From: Sclerodactyla briareus
Lineage: Eukaryota; Echinodermata; Holothuroidea; Dendrochirotida; Sclerodactylidae
Length of the DNA stretch: 64,000 bases
Assembly (NCBI GenBank): GCA_026419785.1
Contig: JAODTK010000444.1
Coordinates: 297,548-361,547, forward strand
Direction: 5' to 3'
Part shown: positions 45,535-58,573 of the stretch, piece after piece
Layout: each line of letters starts with the position of its first letter
Numbering within the stretch: the first letter of the stretch is position 1
Translations under genes and position numbers: made by a program
Notes under the pieces: generated by a model
Told to the model about the DNA's origin: nothing
The model's database searches: none
Seen by the model: only the letters and a program-made list of their open reading frames with translations

Positions 45535-46010
45535 ATGTGCGATCAAGTTGAACTTGGTGGGTGGATGTAGCATGACCACTGGCTATGCTGAGTTACGTTT
45601 TTGTTTGTGCATAGTGTGATTAAATTTCAATAAATCTAATGAATTACCCCAATATGTTTTTCAATTTGTAACTTCTGCACCGTAACATGGCAATCATTTT
45701 GAAACTTGGTGGGTGGATTAAGCAGCCACGGCTAGCTGAGTACATTTTTTAAACATACAGTAGTATGATTACTTAAACTTGGTGGGTGGATGTCACATGC
45801 CACTGGCTAGGCCTTAGTACGTTTTTGTTTGCATATTTGATGAAATTTCAATTAAATCTAATTAATTACCCCAATATGTTTTCATTTGTAACTTCTGAAC
45901 TCGGACATGCAAATCAGGTTGAAACTTGGTGGGTGGATGTCACATGCCACTGGCTAGCGTGAGTTACATTTTTTAAACATACCGTAGATATTACATTTTA
46001 ATTAAATCCA
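45535..46010 (+). repeat. Degenerate tandem repeat, three to four copies
   Basis: Blocks ACTTGGTGGGTGGATGT and TGCCACTGGCTAG-like, TGAGTTACGTTTTTGTTT and AATTACCCCAATATGTTTT recur near 45549, 45702, 45779 and 45924. Upstream, 45440-45500, is a GCTGCGTGAGCAGC palindrome and a TCTGTTCGTTCG tract that may be its start. Confidence 0.7.
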
Positions 46011-47188
46011 ATAATTACCCCCAATTGGTCTACCCACCGCCCTTCCCCTTGAACTCTCTCTGTTAAAGTGGTTCGTTTACACTCAACTCCCTCGGCTACA
46101 GGGCTGGCCACGGCCTAGCCAGGGACATGTTTCATCTATGTGTCCTGTCATCACTGCAGTGGCGGATCCAGCAATAAGGGGGGATGACATGCAGTTTCTG
46201 TGGAAGACTGTCTTCCACTACTATGATGAAGGAGTTGGGCTGGCAGCCTCTTGCAACCATGCGTTGTGTTCGAATTCGAGGGCTCACTATTTTTTTATAA
46301 GGTACATGTCACCACCCTTCAATTCCTCATTAGTGCCATCATGTTCCCTGTTAGGACCCTCACGAGCATACTAACACTAGAGCTCTTTCCACACTAGCAG
46401 CCACTACAGATTGCTACCAGTTTTCCTTTTCCTCTTTCCGATAACGATCAGAATACTGGAACAAATTTACCTGAAGCTATTGAGAAATCAACGATAGCAA
46501 AAGTTCCAATCGGCAGTCAGAGTTCATCTCGCAACAACCATGAATAATTCTGTTTTTTCTGCATGCACAACCTTTTCTGAACCGCTTGTTCATCCAACTG
46601 GGCCTTTGGCAGTCTCCACCTTAAATCAGATCACCTCATGATGTAAGGTGTTTGGCTAACTTTCCTTGGGAATCCAAATGTGTTTCCACTGTTTCACACT
46701 GCTACAGGCCTAGGTTGTACTGGGTACACAAAGTTTTGTTGGGCACATATAGCTATATCAACAGGCCATGAAAAGGAATAGTTAGTTGGGGCCGGGTTCA
46801 TTGTGCTGGGCACTGATACAACTAAATTAGGATAATGTGGTAGAACAGGTTCCAAGCCATTCAAGGTTATGACAGATGTCAGTAAAGTTCAAATAAATGT
46901 TAGCAAACACGAAATGTTGGATTTTGAAGACATGCAGTCTATTCGCACAGTTATTTTTGCCGTCCGCAGCTATCCAGGCGGTTCGACTAGCGCTTGTTCA
47001 ACCATGATGTTGGCAGGACCTCTCCTACTATGGAGTAGAGCCAAGAGGAATAAGGCACTGCTCGTTGTGTTATTTCACTTCCTACTTCGGCGGCGACAGG
47101 TTTACTTTCTCAACCATCAAGATTCAATCCCAGGGTTAGCTGCAGGCCTTCCCCCCCCCCCCATGTGTCGACCTAGATTACCATTTAA
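46011..47188. other. No gene recognised
   Basis: Includes CAGTGGCGGATCCAGCAATA at about 46159, which looks like a degraded MITE end. A 156-codon open frame (46869-47339) runs into the family-A repeat and is not called. Confidence 0.4.
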
Positions 47189-47741
47189 AGGATCACTGCA
47201 GGCTGGATACAACAGAGGTCATATTGCGGAGAATGGAAAACTTCACTATAGCTCCAAACCCATTTCAATACGATGTTTCTATGGAGTTATTGGCCTTCAC
47301 CGAGTTTGGGCCATTGAGCAGAACCCATTGGCACAATAACCATGACGTCACATGGACAACACAGAACAATGACTTATGTATTTGACTTTTCGCTTGTTGT
47401 TGAATAGGTCACATTTAGCAGAAGTTCTGTGTCTTTCTCTCACCAGCATAACCATCAACACCTACCAACCACTACAGCAATCCTCTCCCATAGATAATGC
47501 TTTTCGAAGTGAAATTAATGTTTGAATTTCAATAGAAAACAAAGAATGTTTGCAGGTTGTGCAAGTATACATCATTCCTTATTGCATGAAGGGATGCATT
47601 TTGATCTTCCGCAATACACAAACTTCATATGACTATAACTCTGTAAACAGAAAGTCCTATGAACTTCCCGTTTGGACTGACCTTCATTTTTCATTTCAGC
47701 AATTGAATTAGCCCTTGTACAAATCATCCTGCAATTGCCCT
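47189..47741 (+). mobile_element. MITE family A, copy 5
   Basis: Starts after TTAA (47185-47188) with AGGATCACTGCAGGCTGG and ends at GCAATTGCCCT followed by a mutated site TTGA. Internal blocks match the other four copies. Confidence 0.75.
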
Positions 47742-47811
47742 TTGATACCTTGCTATAGGCGCTCTCCCGTGATATTTTCAATCGATCAATATATCTTGTT
47801 TCCTGGAAGGG

Positions 47812-47835
47812 TTGGGGGGGGGGGGGGGGGGGGGG
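47812..47835 (+). repeat. Poly-G tract
   Basis: A run of about 24 G. Homopolymers of this length are prone to assembly error and can form G-quadruplexes. Confidence 0.85.
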
Positions 47836-47839
47836 CTAG

Positions 47840-50080
47840 TAATTTGTCCATGTGCTAATCATGTCAGATTGTGCATGTCCTTGGCATTAACAAAGTGAAG
47901 AAATTTGATACTAACGATCTAAATATTGAGGTTGAAAAATGTATTCATAATTACAACACTGTAGCCTGGGGCAAATTAACATTAGGGCCACGCTAGGCAA
48001 TCTTCCAAATTGGGTAATAATTTCATTTGATTTGGGTGTTTAGGTTTGGTTTGGCACAAATCACCTTGAATCCTGCACTCATACCTTTTTTTGTAATGAA
48101 TTCTATTTCTATCAATTTCCCACATGTTTCGGCAGTGTCACGATCAAATCATTAATGCTAAGAATTATCGATATTGTATTTGAATATTTTCAAAAGTCAT
48201 GTTTTCAGTTAGCAAGGCAATGGTTCTGGTTGTATAGTGAGCTGGAGTGTATGTTCCTACAACAAGTTTGCATGCAGTACATGCCAGGCTTCATCACGTC
48301 AACTGTGCATATTCCGTACTATAATGCACATGTCTGGTTGGAGGTCAATGCAGTACGCACGGTGTGTAACTCTCTGGAATATTTTTCCATAGAGGTACAC
48401 ACAGTGAGGTACTGCAATATATTTTAATTTAAAATTCGCCGTACATGAATCACTAATGAAACATTGGTCTTACAAATTACCGATCGTAATTCACAGAATT
48501 CATGTACATTGTTTGGTATTATTTGGCATAAAATCAGAATCTTTTTTTGCTGGTAGTGGATTGGTATATACCATTGGCAATGCTAAATGAAGATTTTTCA
48601 GAGGCAATTTCCTCAATATTTTGTTACTAGAGCTCTTTTCAAACTTTCGAGGGCAAATTTCGCGGGGGCTGCCCTGTATGCTGTAAGTGACCACGACACA
48701 GTGACACTGACAGTCCTGTTCGAGGACAAGGTGGGTAGGTGCCTAGCCTGCACTCACAGTTGTAAGTAACCTGTACTAAAGCCTGCGGTTTCCACTCGCG
48801 GCCTAGGCTGTTTTCAGGCTAGCACTAAGCGACCATTTTCGTTTTCAAACTTCGTTCTGACAGCATTGCAATCTCATTAATATACCCAAGACCATTTTGT
48901 AGTTGAGAAAAGGTTCAGAAATTATTCATTCCTCATATTGGTCTTTTATAGGTGAGAATTACCAAATATTTAACCAAAATCAGTCAGGAATCCCCATAAA
49001 TGCTTTCAACCAAGTTTTGAGATTGTCTGTGTTTACGATTTTCCACTCTAAGATATAATAATCATGCCGATATTCTGTAGAAAATGCTGCATGGTGCCCA
49101 TATCACTAATAGGATCTTCAAAATGGAGCCCTGATGGCACACTCCTGTTCACAAAACTATGTTTCAAACAAGACAGGCTGGGGGAAAACAGGTTGTGATT
49201 TTCCTTTTCCCCAATTTTACGGTCAAATTAGGTTTTAAGTATCAACTTCATACTAATCAAATTTTAACATTGAAGTGGATTGGAATGTTCTTGAATTATG
49301 TTTTGAGGTTATAGAGGAGGAGGGCTGTGGGATCGAGGGAGAAGTTGGAGGCAATTGAGGTGACGGATTTCGTCACCTCCAATGGAAGTGTGGCTACAGA
49401 AATTTCTTCTGATACGTGACTAGGCCTAGGTTAGCCAGCCTATTGTAACGTTAGTGATACTGCGTATGTGTCGTTAGCTACTTCTGAGTGTGTCAGGGAA
49501 TGTGCCGGGTAGTTCGAGTCACTTGATACCACAAGCATTCGGACCTAGCAACATAGAGAAATTATTAACCCACATGGAAATAACATTTCTCTCGAAGTTT
49601 GATGACATTCTGATGTACTAAAACAAAAAATCCGGTGACAATACGATCAACTCTGTGCAGATAAGTCTTCACTTGTCAGTATATGTAATATTGTTGCGTG
49701 ACTAGCGCTACAACCTCTGAATTAGGCCAAAGGTTATTTTCATTTCCCATATCATTTTGTGCGACTGCAAATGTTTAATGTCTCAATTTTCAATAATTTT
49801 TGCAAGATTATAAATGTCATAGGTGTATTTTCATTCATTTTTTGTATATTTTTTATCATAATATCATCATTCTACATAGGAGTGGCGTATTTTGAGTTGC
49901 GCACTAAGTATAGTGAAATGAGGTATTATAGCACTAGTAGCCTAGCTGGGTCCTTGTGCAAGTAGTTGTCATCTTGGCACTTCCCTTGCCGTGGGAGAGC
50001 GGATTTGGTTTTTATCGATTGTTTTTGACCTCACTCGAAGGTCAAATTAAGACATAAGCGAGTGCTCTCGCCAAAGTGTT
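47840..50080. other. No gene recognised
   Basis: A possible exon ending at GAGGACAAG then GTGGGT (48731), with peptide ALYAVSDHDTVTLTVLFEDK in one frame, is the only coding-like patch. It has no clear acceptor and I do not call it. A small perfect hairpin, GAGGTGACG-n5-CGTCACCTC, lies near 49357. Confidence 0.35.
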
Positions 50081-53000
50081 GGCGGAAGTCGTGAGTAGCC
50101 AAAATCCAAAATGGCCTCCGGTCGACCATCTTGAAAATTGGTTTCCATAGGTTCGGGGTAACATGGGTAGTTTAAAACAAATCATTCCTGGGGTTCTGGG
50201 GGTCGAGGATTTCATTTTTACTATCGTTTTCATGAGTCCAAGTCATGTAATATCTCCAAATCCGAATGGGGTCCGCACGGTCGGCCTCGTGACATTGCTT
50301 TCAAAAGTTTGAGGTACATCGTAACTTTAAACATCGTTTCCTGGGTTTTGGGTCAAATTCCCCTTTTCCATATCAGTCTTCATGATTCCAGTCTCCTTAC
50401 ATCACCCAGCGTCCGATTGGTCGATATTCTAAATTCTTCGCTTCGTATTCTTGATAGGCTGAATAAAGCTCCCCACCTCCTGCTTGATGGGGTATACTAG
50501 AAGTGAGGAAAAGAGGAGTTCACATATTAAATTGAATGCCCAATTAGCCCCTCCCCCCATCCACTCCCTAAAGATGTGCGTCGATCCATACAACGCAACA
50601 TTTGGTAAACTTCTAAAATCGCCGCCTCTCAGGCTTTCGAGCATCAACTGAAGACTCACTATCTACTATTCATGGACTCACTGTTCATTATATGTACTTG
50701 TGGGATCACTGAAATGGGTGCGAAAGACAGCTGTCCCCCTTTCCCTGTTCAGAGCCCTGTCCCCCATCTCAGGAATAAGATCTCTAGCAGATTGATGCAA
50801 AAAAATATACAGTACATTCCTCCCTGAAGGCTTATTTAAAAACACATTCTCAGAATGGAACAACATATGAAGTCGCAGACCCCCCGCCCCCTAACGTCTC
50901 CCTGCAGACGCGCGGCCTTCGAGGGCGTTAATACACAGCTGCTACACAAACTTTACATTCAATAACTTTGAGGTTTTCGGTGGGCGAACGGGTCCTTTTC
51001 GGCTTCAACCTCGCGCCACGTACAAGGTCACGATTCTTTGAAATGCAGCGTCGGTTAGGGAAATAAATATGATCCAATTAATTTTGTTGTAACCTATATG
51101 GCTGTTAAGAAAATATGAAGTTCGTCCCGTTCCCCACCGTCCTCCCGCATTATCTCTGGGCTCTTCGCAAACTGTGTACATTTCTGCTTCACTCTGACAG
51201 ACTCGAGTCCAACCAATGAACATTCACCTCCCAGATTGTGTCCCAAATCCCTTGTTTGCAGGCATGGGTGTTTACGAAGACGATATCTCTCATTGCAACC
51301 ATCTACAGGAATAAATACGCAATTCGTGAATGAGCAATATTGGTGATTCTTTCAGTGCATCTATGAGAGTAGCTCTCATGGAGATGTCGGGCTAACGTCC
51401 CATTCGACTTGCATACGGTCGGGTTAATTCGAACTGGAGAGTAAGATGTTGCACTTCGCCGTTGAATCCAACACCTGTGAAACCACACAATACATTTGCC
51501 CCTTGTGGACTTGGGGCTGATCTTTTCCTTTGCTAACCCCAGCACCCGATATCTGAGGCGTCCATAGGATGGCTCAATAACGTTGGAGTTACTATAACTT
51601 CGATAGATGTGCTAATCATCATCCATGCCCACTAGAGGCTAAGTCTAATCTTCTCCGTGAATTGTCATATACCGTCCTTTGCACAAGAAGAATATTACCA
51701 CGACCCTATGAGCAGCCAAACCTGTTCACATCCCACATTCTCCTCTAAGAAGCAAGGCCCGCGACGCATTCTCTGTTACGTGGAGTTCAAAGGTACCATG
51801 GCTGCTTCCAGTAACAAGGTCGACTACAAAGACTGTTAAAGGACCGTAATATCACTTGTTTATCGAGCTGTATGCGACATTATTTACTGCGTAAGGCTAG
51901 ACGTCAAACACAACTTGACACAGGCAAAACTAGCGGAGCCTCCATTTCCTTCCAATCAGTTTGGAGTCAGCTACAATACGGTCTCCGCCTCATGCCAGTG
52001 CAGGATGAGAACTTCACTGCAGCGGCGTGTTTATTCTAGACAGCGAGGATACAACAATCCGGCCAGCTCTCCGTGCACGTACTGAGAGATTTGTCTGCGG
52101 GTTGGAGGGGGTGTTGAGGGCGAAACTCAAGGGAAGTGCACCCTTATACATGGCTCTCATCCTCCTATGGCCAAATAAGACAAAATCTGTGGTCCCTAGA
52201 ATACGATGCTGCTGCAAAATTCGCTGAATAACAGTTGCAAATCCTCTACATAACTGAAAGAATCAGTTTGTGTTTTTAAAACATGACTGATCAATTGGGT
52301 CATGGGGAGGGGGGGGTGGTCGACCCCCTCTTCGTGTGTACGCCACTGAACTGGTAGTAACAACACACACTTCTATGGCTACGTCCAGGAAGAATCTTTT
52401 TGCCAGAATGATGACTGATCCGGGGCAACAAGTGCTATTGGGATGATAGGCAGAGCCTGGACTGCGGAAAGAAATCAGGCAGATATGAAACTTCGTCCTG
52501 TCCAAAATTACGCTGTTCCCTTGGCAGGCTCTCCCAGGATGGCGCAAATGAAGAAGACCAAGTCCTCCTGCACTGATGACGACAACATTAATCCACCATC
52601 CTGCTGAGCTCTTAGAGACACCCGTCTCTCCCCTCGTGAGCATGTAAGGGTCACAGTTGCATGAAGGGAAGTACCCAGACCATCCGTTCCGCCGCAGCAT
52701 GTCCAACCCTTTTTTCCAATCCGCTCCTTGCTCGCGGTACCCCCGATGGTGACATGTGAAATGATTAACATCCGAACCCGATCCAGATGAATAGTTTGTG
52801 TCAACCCGAACTATTTGACTCTCGATTAGGCGATTACTACAATGCTACTTACTGGACAATGGTAGATCTGGAGTGTTCTACCCAGAATGGTCCGCTAATA
52901 ATGCAACAGTTCCACTGTTCGGTGTTATATATCGGCTGCTATATGTGAACCTGTGCTAACCCGAGGGCACACCACTACCATACCAGCAAATGAGTTTCAT

Positions 53001-53450
53001 ATCTTTGCACAAGGGAACCCTGTGCGAGTACTTGAGTGACGCGTCAATCAATATGCTCAATGATGTCAATTCAAGTATTTCAAATGGTACCCAACGCCAA
53101 TGAATTATCTGTGAAGCGCTTGGTTACGTAGAGAAAGCGCTATGTACACCCTTAGATATTATTAGCATTATCACCCTTTTAGTCAGTTATCAAGTTCTCA
53201 TTTTCATAATTCCTCGCTCACTTCAATATTGGTGAGGCTTTTCTCAATCGGGGGGAGCGAGCCGATGTCGATTGAAGGTGCGACGAATCTGAAAATTGAC
53301 CATGATTGGTTTTACTTGGCGGCTTACCTTGTATTTGGAATCTAAATAGGTCATATGGCAACTGATCGGAAATAGTTCCTTGACCTTTCCAAGCTTGTGA
53401 ACTATTATAATATTGAGGACATGAATGTTTCCCGATGGGGCACGGCTTAA
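50080..53450. other. Gene-poor stretch with repeat remnants
   Basis: About 50100-50150 has AAAATGGCC and CGACCATCTTGAAAATTGG, inverted relative to the repeat at 53.45-54.1 kb. About 50625-50660 may be a LINE tail (AFEHQLKTHYL). At about 52310-52350 a G-run plus GTACGCCACTG is a MITE end like that at 54774. Minus-strand frames at 52263-52804 are not recognised. Confidence 0.35.
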
Positions 53451-54110
53451 TTTTCAAGATGGCCAACGCAGTCATTTGTACTCATCGCCACCCCATTTTT
53501 CTGTCCCAACATTCACGAGGAACCCCTCACCTAGGGGGTTATAGTGTTTATCTCCAGAGGACACAGCGTAGGACCAACCTTCGCTTTCCACTCTGACACG
53601 TATTCAAAATTTGAACTCAATTCAACCAATCGAGCTGGGATCCTGGCTTTGGGAATCAATGTTATTTCGAATCATTGAACTGACAGTAAAACTAATTCCT
53701 CACGCCCACCCCCCCCCCCCCCAACAACAAATGATTTTTAACTACGATGTACCTCAACTCAGTTGAAAACCAATTTGCAAGATGGCCGACGGTCGCCATT
53801 TTGGATTTGATGTATAAAGAGACTTGGAATCATGAACTGATAGGAATGAATCTCACCACAAAACCCAGGATTAGTTGTTACGCTACGATATTCCTGAAAT
53901 TATTTGAAAACCAAATTTCACGAATGCCGAACGGCGCCATTTTGGATGTGAGCTATTTGGAACATTGGAAATCATGAAACTGATATGACAAATGGAATCC
54001 TCGCCCCACAAAACCCAGATGATTTATTAAGCTACGTGTACCCTCAAACTATTCGGACCCAATTTTCAAGATGCTCTGACGGCGGCCATTTGGATTTTCT
54101 GGCCATTCCG
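53450..54110 (+). repeat. Degenerate repeat with CAAGATGGCC...CCATTTTGGAT
   Basis: Three to four diverged ~150-bp units share TTTTCAAGATGGCC, GGCGGCCATTTTGGATTT-like, and ATGAACTGATA...CCACAAAACCCAG blocks near 53455, 53770, 53917 and 54060. A C-run (53709-53722) interrupts it. Confidence 0.65.
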
Positions 54111-54173
54111 CCTCCGCCCACCACTTTGACGAGAGGCACCCCTCAGCTTATTTCTTAATTCGACCTTTCGAGG

Positions 54174-54373
54174 ATGTCAAACAATCGAAAAACCCTCCGC
54201 TCTCCACGGTCACGGGACGGCTCTAGATCCCCAACTAAAGTTGTATCTGAAGCTAATAACCAAATCACTCCCGAGGTCGCCGGTCCGACCCTAAAGTTTG
54301 GCATAGTCCCTTCGGAGACCCAGCGGAACTCAGCGTGTCATATTGGAGTCACAAAGTTTTTTTTTTTTTTTTT
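54174..54373 (+). other. Arg/Ser-rich open frame ending in a poly-T tract
   Basis: Frame starting MSNNRKTLRSPRSRDGSRSP and reaching CHIGVT before about 17 T (54357-54373). The basic RS-rich start could be the beginning of a LINE ORF1 upstream of the reverse-transcriptase fragment at 57 kb, or chance. Not recognised. Confidence 0.2.
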
Positions 54374-54773
54374 TTTTCGTTTTTTTATATGTTGGCATAT
54401 AACATGCAACGAAGTATTGGCACTTTGATATCAAACTACACATCCTGTATCATCTTCTGTCGGTCCATAACTATAATCGCGAGCTTCGGCGGCACTCTCC
54501 GTAGTCTCATACCAACTCTTATCATCAGGGCCCTACTGAAAGCGCTAAAATAATCACAACATTCTCCCCTTTTTAGTTTGAATTCTGCTCACTCATGCTA
54601 ACTAATATTCTGATAAATCGTTACCGTGCAGCACATGTCTCAATTGAAAGTACTGTGTGGTATCCACCTTGCAACTTTCCCCAACGCCCGACTCCGCTCC
54701 CTGTCCCGTACAGCGACAGACCTGGAATAAACCGTTCTCAAAACCATCTCCCTGGATCCGGCTGGCCAGGCCA

Positions 54774-54901
54774 AGTGGCGTACCCACGGGAAGGGAGGGG
54801 GAGGGGGTGAAATTTTTTAACACAAACACTTTTTCATTTAACCAAATCTCACCATTGATCACCCCCCCCCCCCCCCCCTCCCCTACCGGGGGTACGCCAC
54901 T
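54774..54901. mobile_element. Short hairpin MITE, AGTGGCGTACCC ends
   Basis: 128 bp from AGTGGCGTACCCACGGGAAG to CCTACCGGGGGTACGCCACT. The ends are inverted repeats of ~30 bp, including a G-run on the left and a C-run on the right. Half copies of the end occur near 52340 and perhaps 46159. Confidence 0.8.
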
Positions 54902-56829
54902 GAACCATGGTGCACTGTTCTCCTTGTACACTGATTAACTGAATCCGGATTGAATGAACTTGTTTTGCATTGTCAAGGCCAGTGTTTTTTAATAGCAATC
55001 TCTAAATCGTTAAACATGCGTATAACTGATATAAATAGCTCGGTAAGAGTTTTCACAGTTGTAGAAAACCAAATGTGAAAGAGCAAATCGTGAGCAAACA
55101 TTACTTTATTGAACAAGTACTTTCGAACATTTCTGTTCTGATTTGCTTTTCTATTTAATTCTACGACTGTGAAATAATGAACTTGCATACCAAAATGGCA
55201 TAATATTTGCAATCCATCAGCATAATAATTCATTGATAAAAGAGACGGGTTAGTCGCGAGATTCATCTGCTCTCTGATGGTGTGCGTGCCCCCATTATCG
55301 TACGGTATGGTATTGATACTACAGTCCAAGATGTATTGCAAGGGTCAAGAGGCGAATAGTCCTGAATTCCGATGCCATTTTTTAGAGGACGAATGGCGTC
55401 ATATTTGCATTGCTTAATGCCGCTCCTTCTAAAGCCAAACCTCTAAAAAATCGTTAGACTCGTCGTTACAATACTGGGTCTGACAGTGTCATAAACACTA
55501 TCCTCAACCATAGAATCATTGTCTCACAGAAAGGAGGGGTGTATGTCCCCTTTGTTGAGTTGAAATGTAATCCAGCTTTTGAATGACGTGAAGCATAGAC
55601 GCGTTTTTGCGAAAACGGCAAGTGAAATACGCCTTATATATAAGGATTTTTTCACGGCAAACCACGCACAACAGAAGCAAGCTATAGGGCCTAGTCTGGC
55701 TGTTTTTGCTATAAATGTCATAGTAAAAAACTTACACAAAACCTCAGGAGCATATCCCTTATTCGATTATTCGAGCTAGACAATATAATTTATGCAAACA
55801 CAAACTGCATGCATGATAATTGAAAACCTCTGGCTGGGTTGCAATTCTTTTAAACGTGCTGATGGCCCTCGAGCTAAGCCTCTTGAACCGACTTCATGAT
55901 GGGTTGTTGCCCGAACCTTGTTCCCCCCCTGTGCCATCCGACTGTACTATCTGAATGTACTGGGCGGGACCGTCTTAATACTTTCTCATTTTGATTGAAA
56001 GTCGTTCGCCAAGGTTGTGAAAGTTTTACTGAATAGCGTGCGTTATACCAGGTTAGAATGGCTCGGAGTATAGCCCCTGTTTAAGGCCAGATGAGTGACT
56101 CGTTGGTGCTAGCATATCGTAACACAATTGTCTTCATACAATCTTGGCGTCCACACCGTTGACAAATTCGAAGGAACAAAACGAATGGGTGTTATAATCT
56201 GGACCTTGTGAACGCTTTGGGACATGTGCGAACGCGTAGGGTCCAGGGACGAAGCCCCTGTACACAGGCGTGCGGAACCTTCAAATTTGGGTGGCAGAAA
56301 ATTTTTGCCTGGACCTATTGGTATCTCACGATATCTCCACCAAAAACGTTGCTTTTGTTATTCAGCATTTGCCAGTAGCGTAATGCCTAACGAAGGGGGG
56401 GGGGGGGGGGAGGGGTCGTTTTGGGATATCTGTGGTACCTTTGCTGATCTGTATGGACATCATGCGAGCTGAAATTGGCAAAATACTCGACAGGTAATGA
56501 GGTAATCCCGTCTGAACGTGGTTACGACTCCGGCTTGAGCAATCTTCACTTTGTTCTTTCTTTCGTGTTAGGATCGGATCTAGCGATTTCAGCTCGTGCT
56601 GTTTGTCCTAATAAACAATATATCATAGCGTAGCGCCTCCCCCAGATGAAGTTGAGAAAATGATCGACATTGTTGTGGAACTAGCAAATGGGGCATGGCA
56701 CCACGATTTTGGAAGACAGCGACCGCGACAACGGTAAAGTCTTCCCAGGAGACCTAGCGGAGGATGGAGTAATGATGTCCGCAATCGTTTCAAAACAAAT
56801 GTGTTCCATATGGTGCTAGACACTTTCCT
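54902..56829. other. No gene recognised
   Basis: Overlapping opposite open frames at 55524-55779 have no domain. A G-run of about 14 lies at 56396-56410. Confidence 0.35.
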
Positions 56830-57552
56830 TTGTCAATTGGAGGAGCGCTTTTTGGAGAATCGATAATCCTATTCATCTATCGATGGTTTTCAAACCTATT
56901 CAGTAATGGAGAGGTCCTTCTGAGAAAAATCCTGCACTCTCGCGTACTGCAAATGAAAGATCTAGAGGATTGTGGAGCGTATCAGAGTCGCCCACACATC
57001 GTCCGCAGTACGGAAAACCCCCCCCCCAAACTCCATCTTGATCGTAATGATTTCTTGACTACGGCCTATTGTCCAACCATTACCTTTCTAGAAAGTTCCT
57101 TGATAAGTCCATTTCGTCCCAGATACGTTCCTATCTTGAAAAACAATATGTATCCCGCACAACAATCAGCATATCGTAAATACCACTCCACCGAAACTGC
57201 TTATCGTCAGGGTTGTGTTGGTTAACGATATCATCCTTGCTATAAGACTAGGGGGAGAAGACGAAGCGGTATAGTCCTCCTGACATTCGTCAGATTTGAC
57301 ACTATTGACACGGCACTGTCATCAGCCGACCTTCACACATCATGGGAATATCGGGTCAGCCCTTCAGCTACGGCTCCTACCTAGATGGATGGTCTCAACT
57401 CATCAAAGTAAACGATACATACTCAAGACGTTCCCGCTATCACTGGTGTACCACAGGGATCGTCATGGGGCTACTATAGTAATTCTATACACTGGGCCAC
57501 TTTGCGACGTCAATAACACTCACAATGGAATTAAACACGCATCTATGCGGAC
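56830..57552 (+). mobile_element. LINE reverse-transcriptase fragment, cut at the YADD motif
   Basis: Plus strand. YPAQQSAYRKYHSTETAY (about 57150-57205) is the signature of the reverse-transcriptase palm in CR1/L2-like LINEs. It is followed, through frameshifts, by a FDTID-like piece near 57295, TGVPQGS near 57440, ILYTGPLCDVNNTHNG near 57484 and IYAD at about 57542-57552. The next residue should continue YADD, but the DNA switches to the end of the palindromic element at 57553. Decayed and truncated. Confidence 0.75.
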
Positions 57553-58372
57553 GTATGGAAAGCCGTTTTACTTTTATTCGGCAGTCAGAGATAATCACAA
57601 TTATTGAAGATATCTTCAAATAAATGTAGATATCTCCAAATAATGAAGATTCAGCAAATCAATGAAGATATTCTTAAATTTAGAGACATCTCCAAAAGAT
57701 ACTGATATCACCAAATAATGAAGAATCAACCTAAACAATTGAAGGGGTTTTTTTTTTGGAGGGGAATTTAAATAAATAGAGATATCAACAATTCATTTGA
57801 GGATATCTTCAAATAATTAAAAATAAAAAAAATAAAAAAAATAAAAAAAATATCTTCAAATGATTGTAGATATTCACAATTATGAGGATATCTGCAAAAG
57901 GTTTGCAGATATCAAACAAATAATAAATAGTTGATATCAGCAAATGTTAATGATAATCCCTAAAGCGTGTGAAGAATCCCAAATCTATTTGTTGATATCT
58001 CTTACAATTGAATTGTGGATATGCTCATTTAATTGATATCTGAAACTTAAGTATTGATATCTACAATCTAGTATAGATATCTACAAATTAAGTTGTAGAT
58101 ATTTTGCAAATCAAAATATAGATATCAACGTATGAATAGTTGATATCTTCAAATACATGATGTTTGAAGATATCGTAATCATTTGCAGAGATCACAATTC
58201 ATTTGCAGATATCTTCAATACTGAAGAAAGCCCAAAAAAGGGCGCGTTCTGGATGCTCTATGGTCTATTTGGAGAATGCTTCAATGCATTGGAGATATAT
58301 CAAATGATTGGAGATATCGTCAAATAATGGTAGCATATCTACAATGCTGAATTAAAACTAAAACGGTGCGTT
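57553..58372. mobile_element. Palindromic GATATC-rich element, copy 1
   Basis: Starts GTATGGAAAGCCGTTTTACT and TTTATTCGGCAG, and ends with the near reverse complement (TGCTGAATTAAAACTAAAAC then GGTGCG). Inside, over 700 bp, are dozens of short palindromic words of the form GATATC(T)NCAAAT(AATT)TG(A/T)AGATATC, diverged from each other, plus an (AATAAAAA)n patch at 57822-57850 and a GCCCAAAAAAGGGC hairpin at 58228. No coding capacity. A second copy enters at 63762. Confidence 0.75.
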
Positions 58373-58573
58373 GTGCTGTTCGTGCACGTTCGTTGAAACC
58401 ACGCGCAGTGCACTGTGTATTATTCAGTTCACGTGAACGGTATGTACATCATTGCTAGTGGCGACACTACACGGATAGGATACCTGGGTAGTCCCGGGAC
58501 ACCGGGTAAAAAGGCGGACACTGCTTCGCGATCGAAGTTGCCTTAGTAATACGATATAGAACATTTCGCGGTA

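Noticed and set aside
48587..48769. Possible exon with ALYAVSDHDTVTLTVLFEDK and a GTGGGT donor
   Set aside because: No clear acceptor, no partner exons nearby, family not recognised.
52263..52804. Minus-strand frames of 98-147 codons
   Set aside because: End in a MITE terminus (GTACGCCACTG) and proline run from a C tract; no domain.
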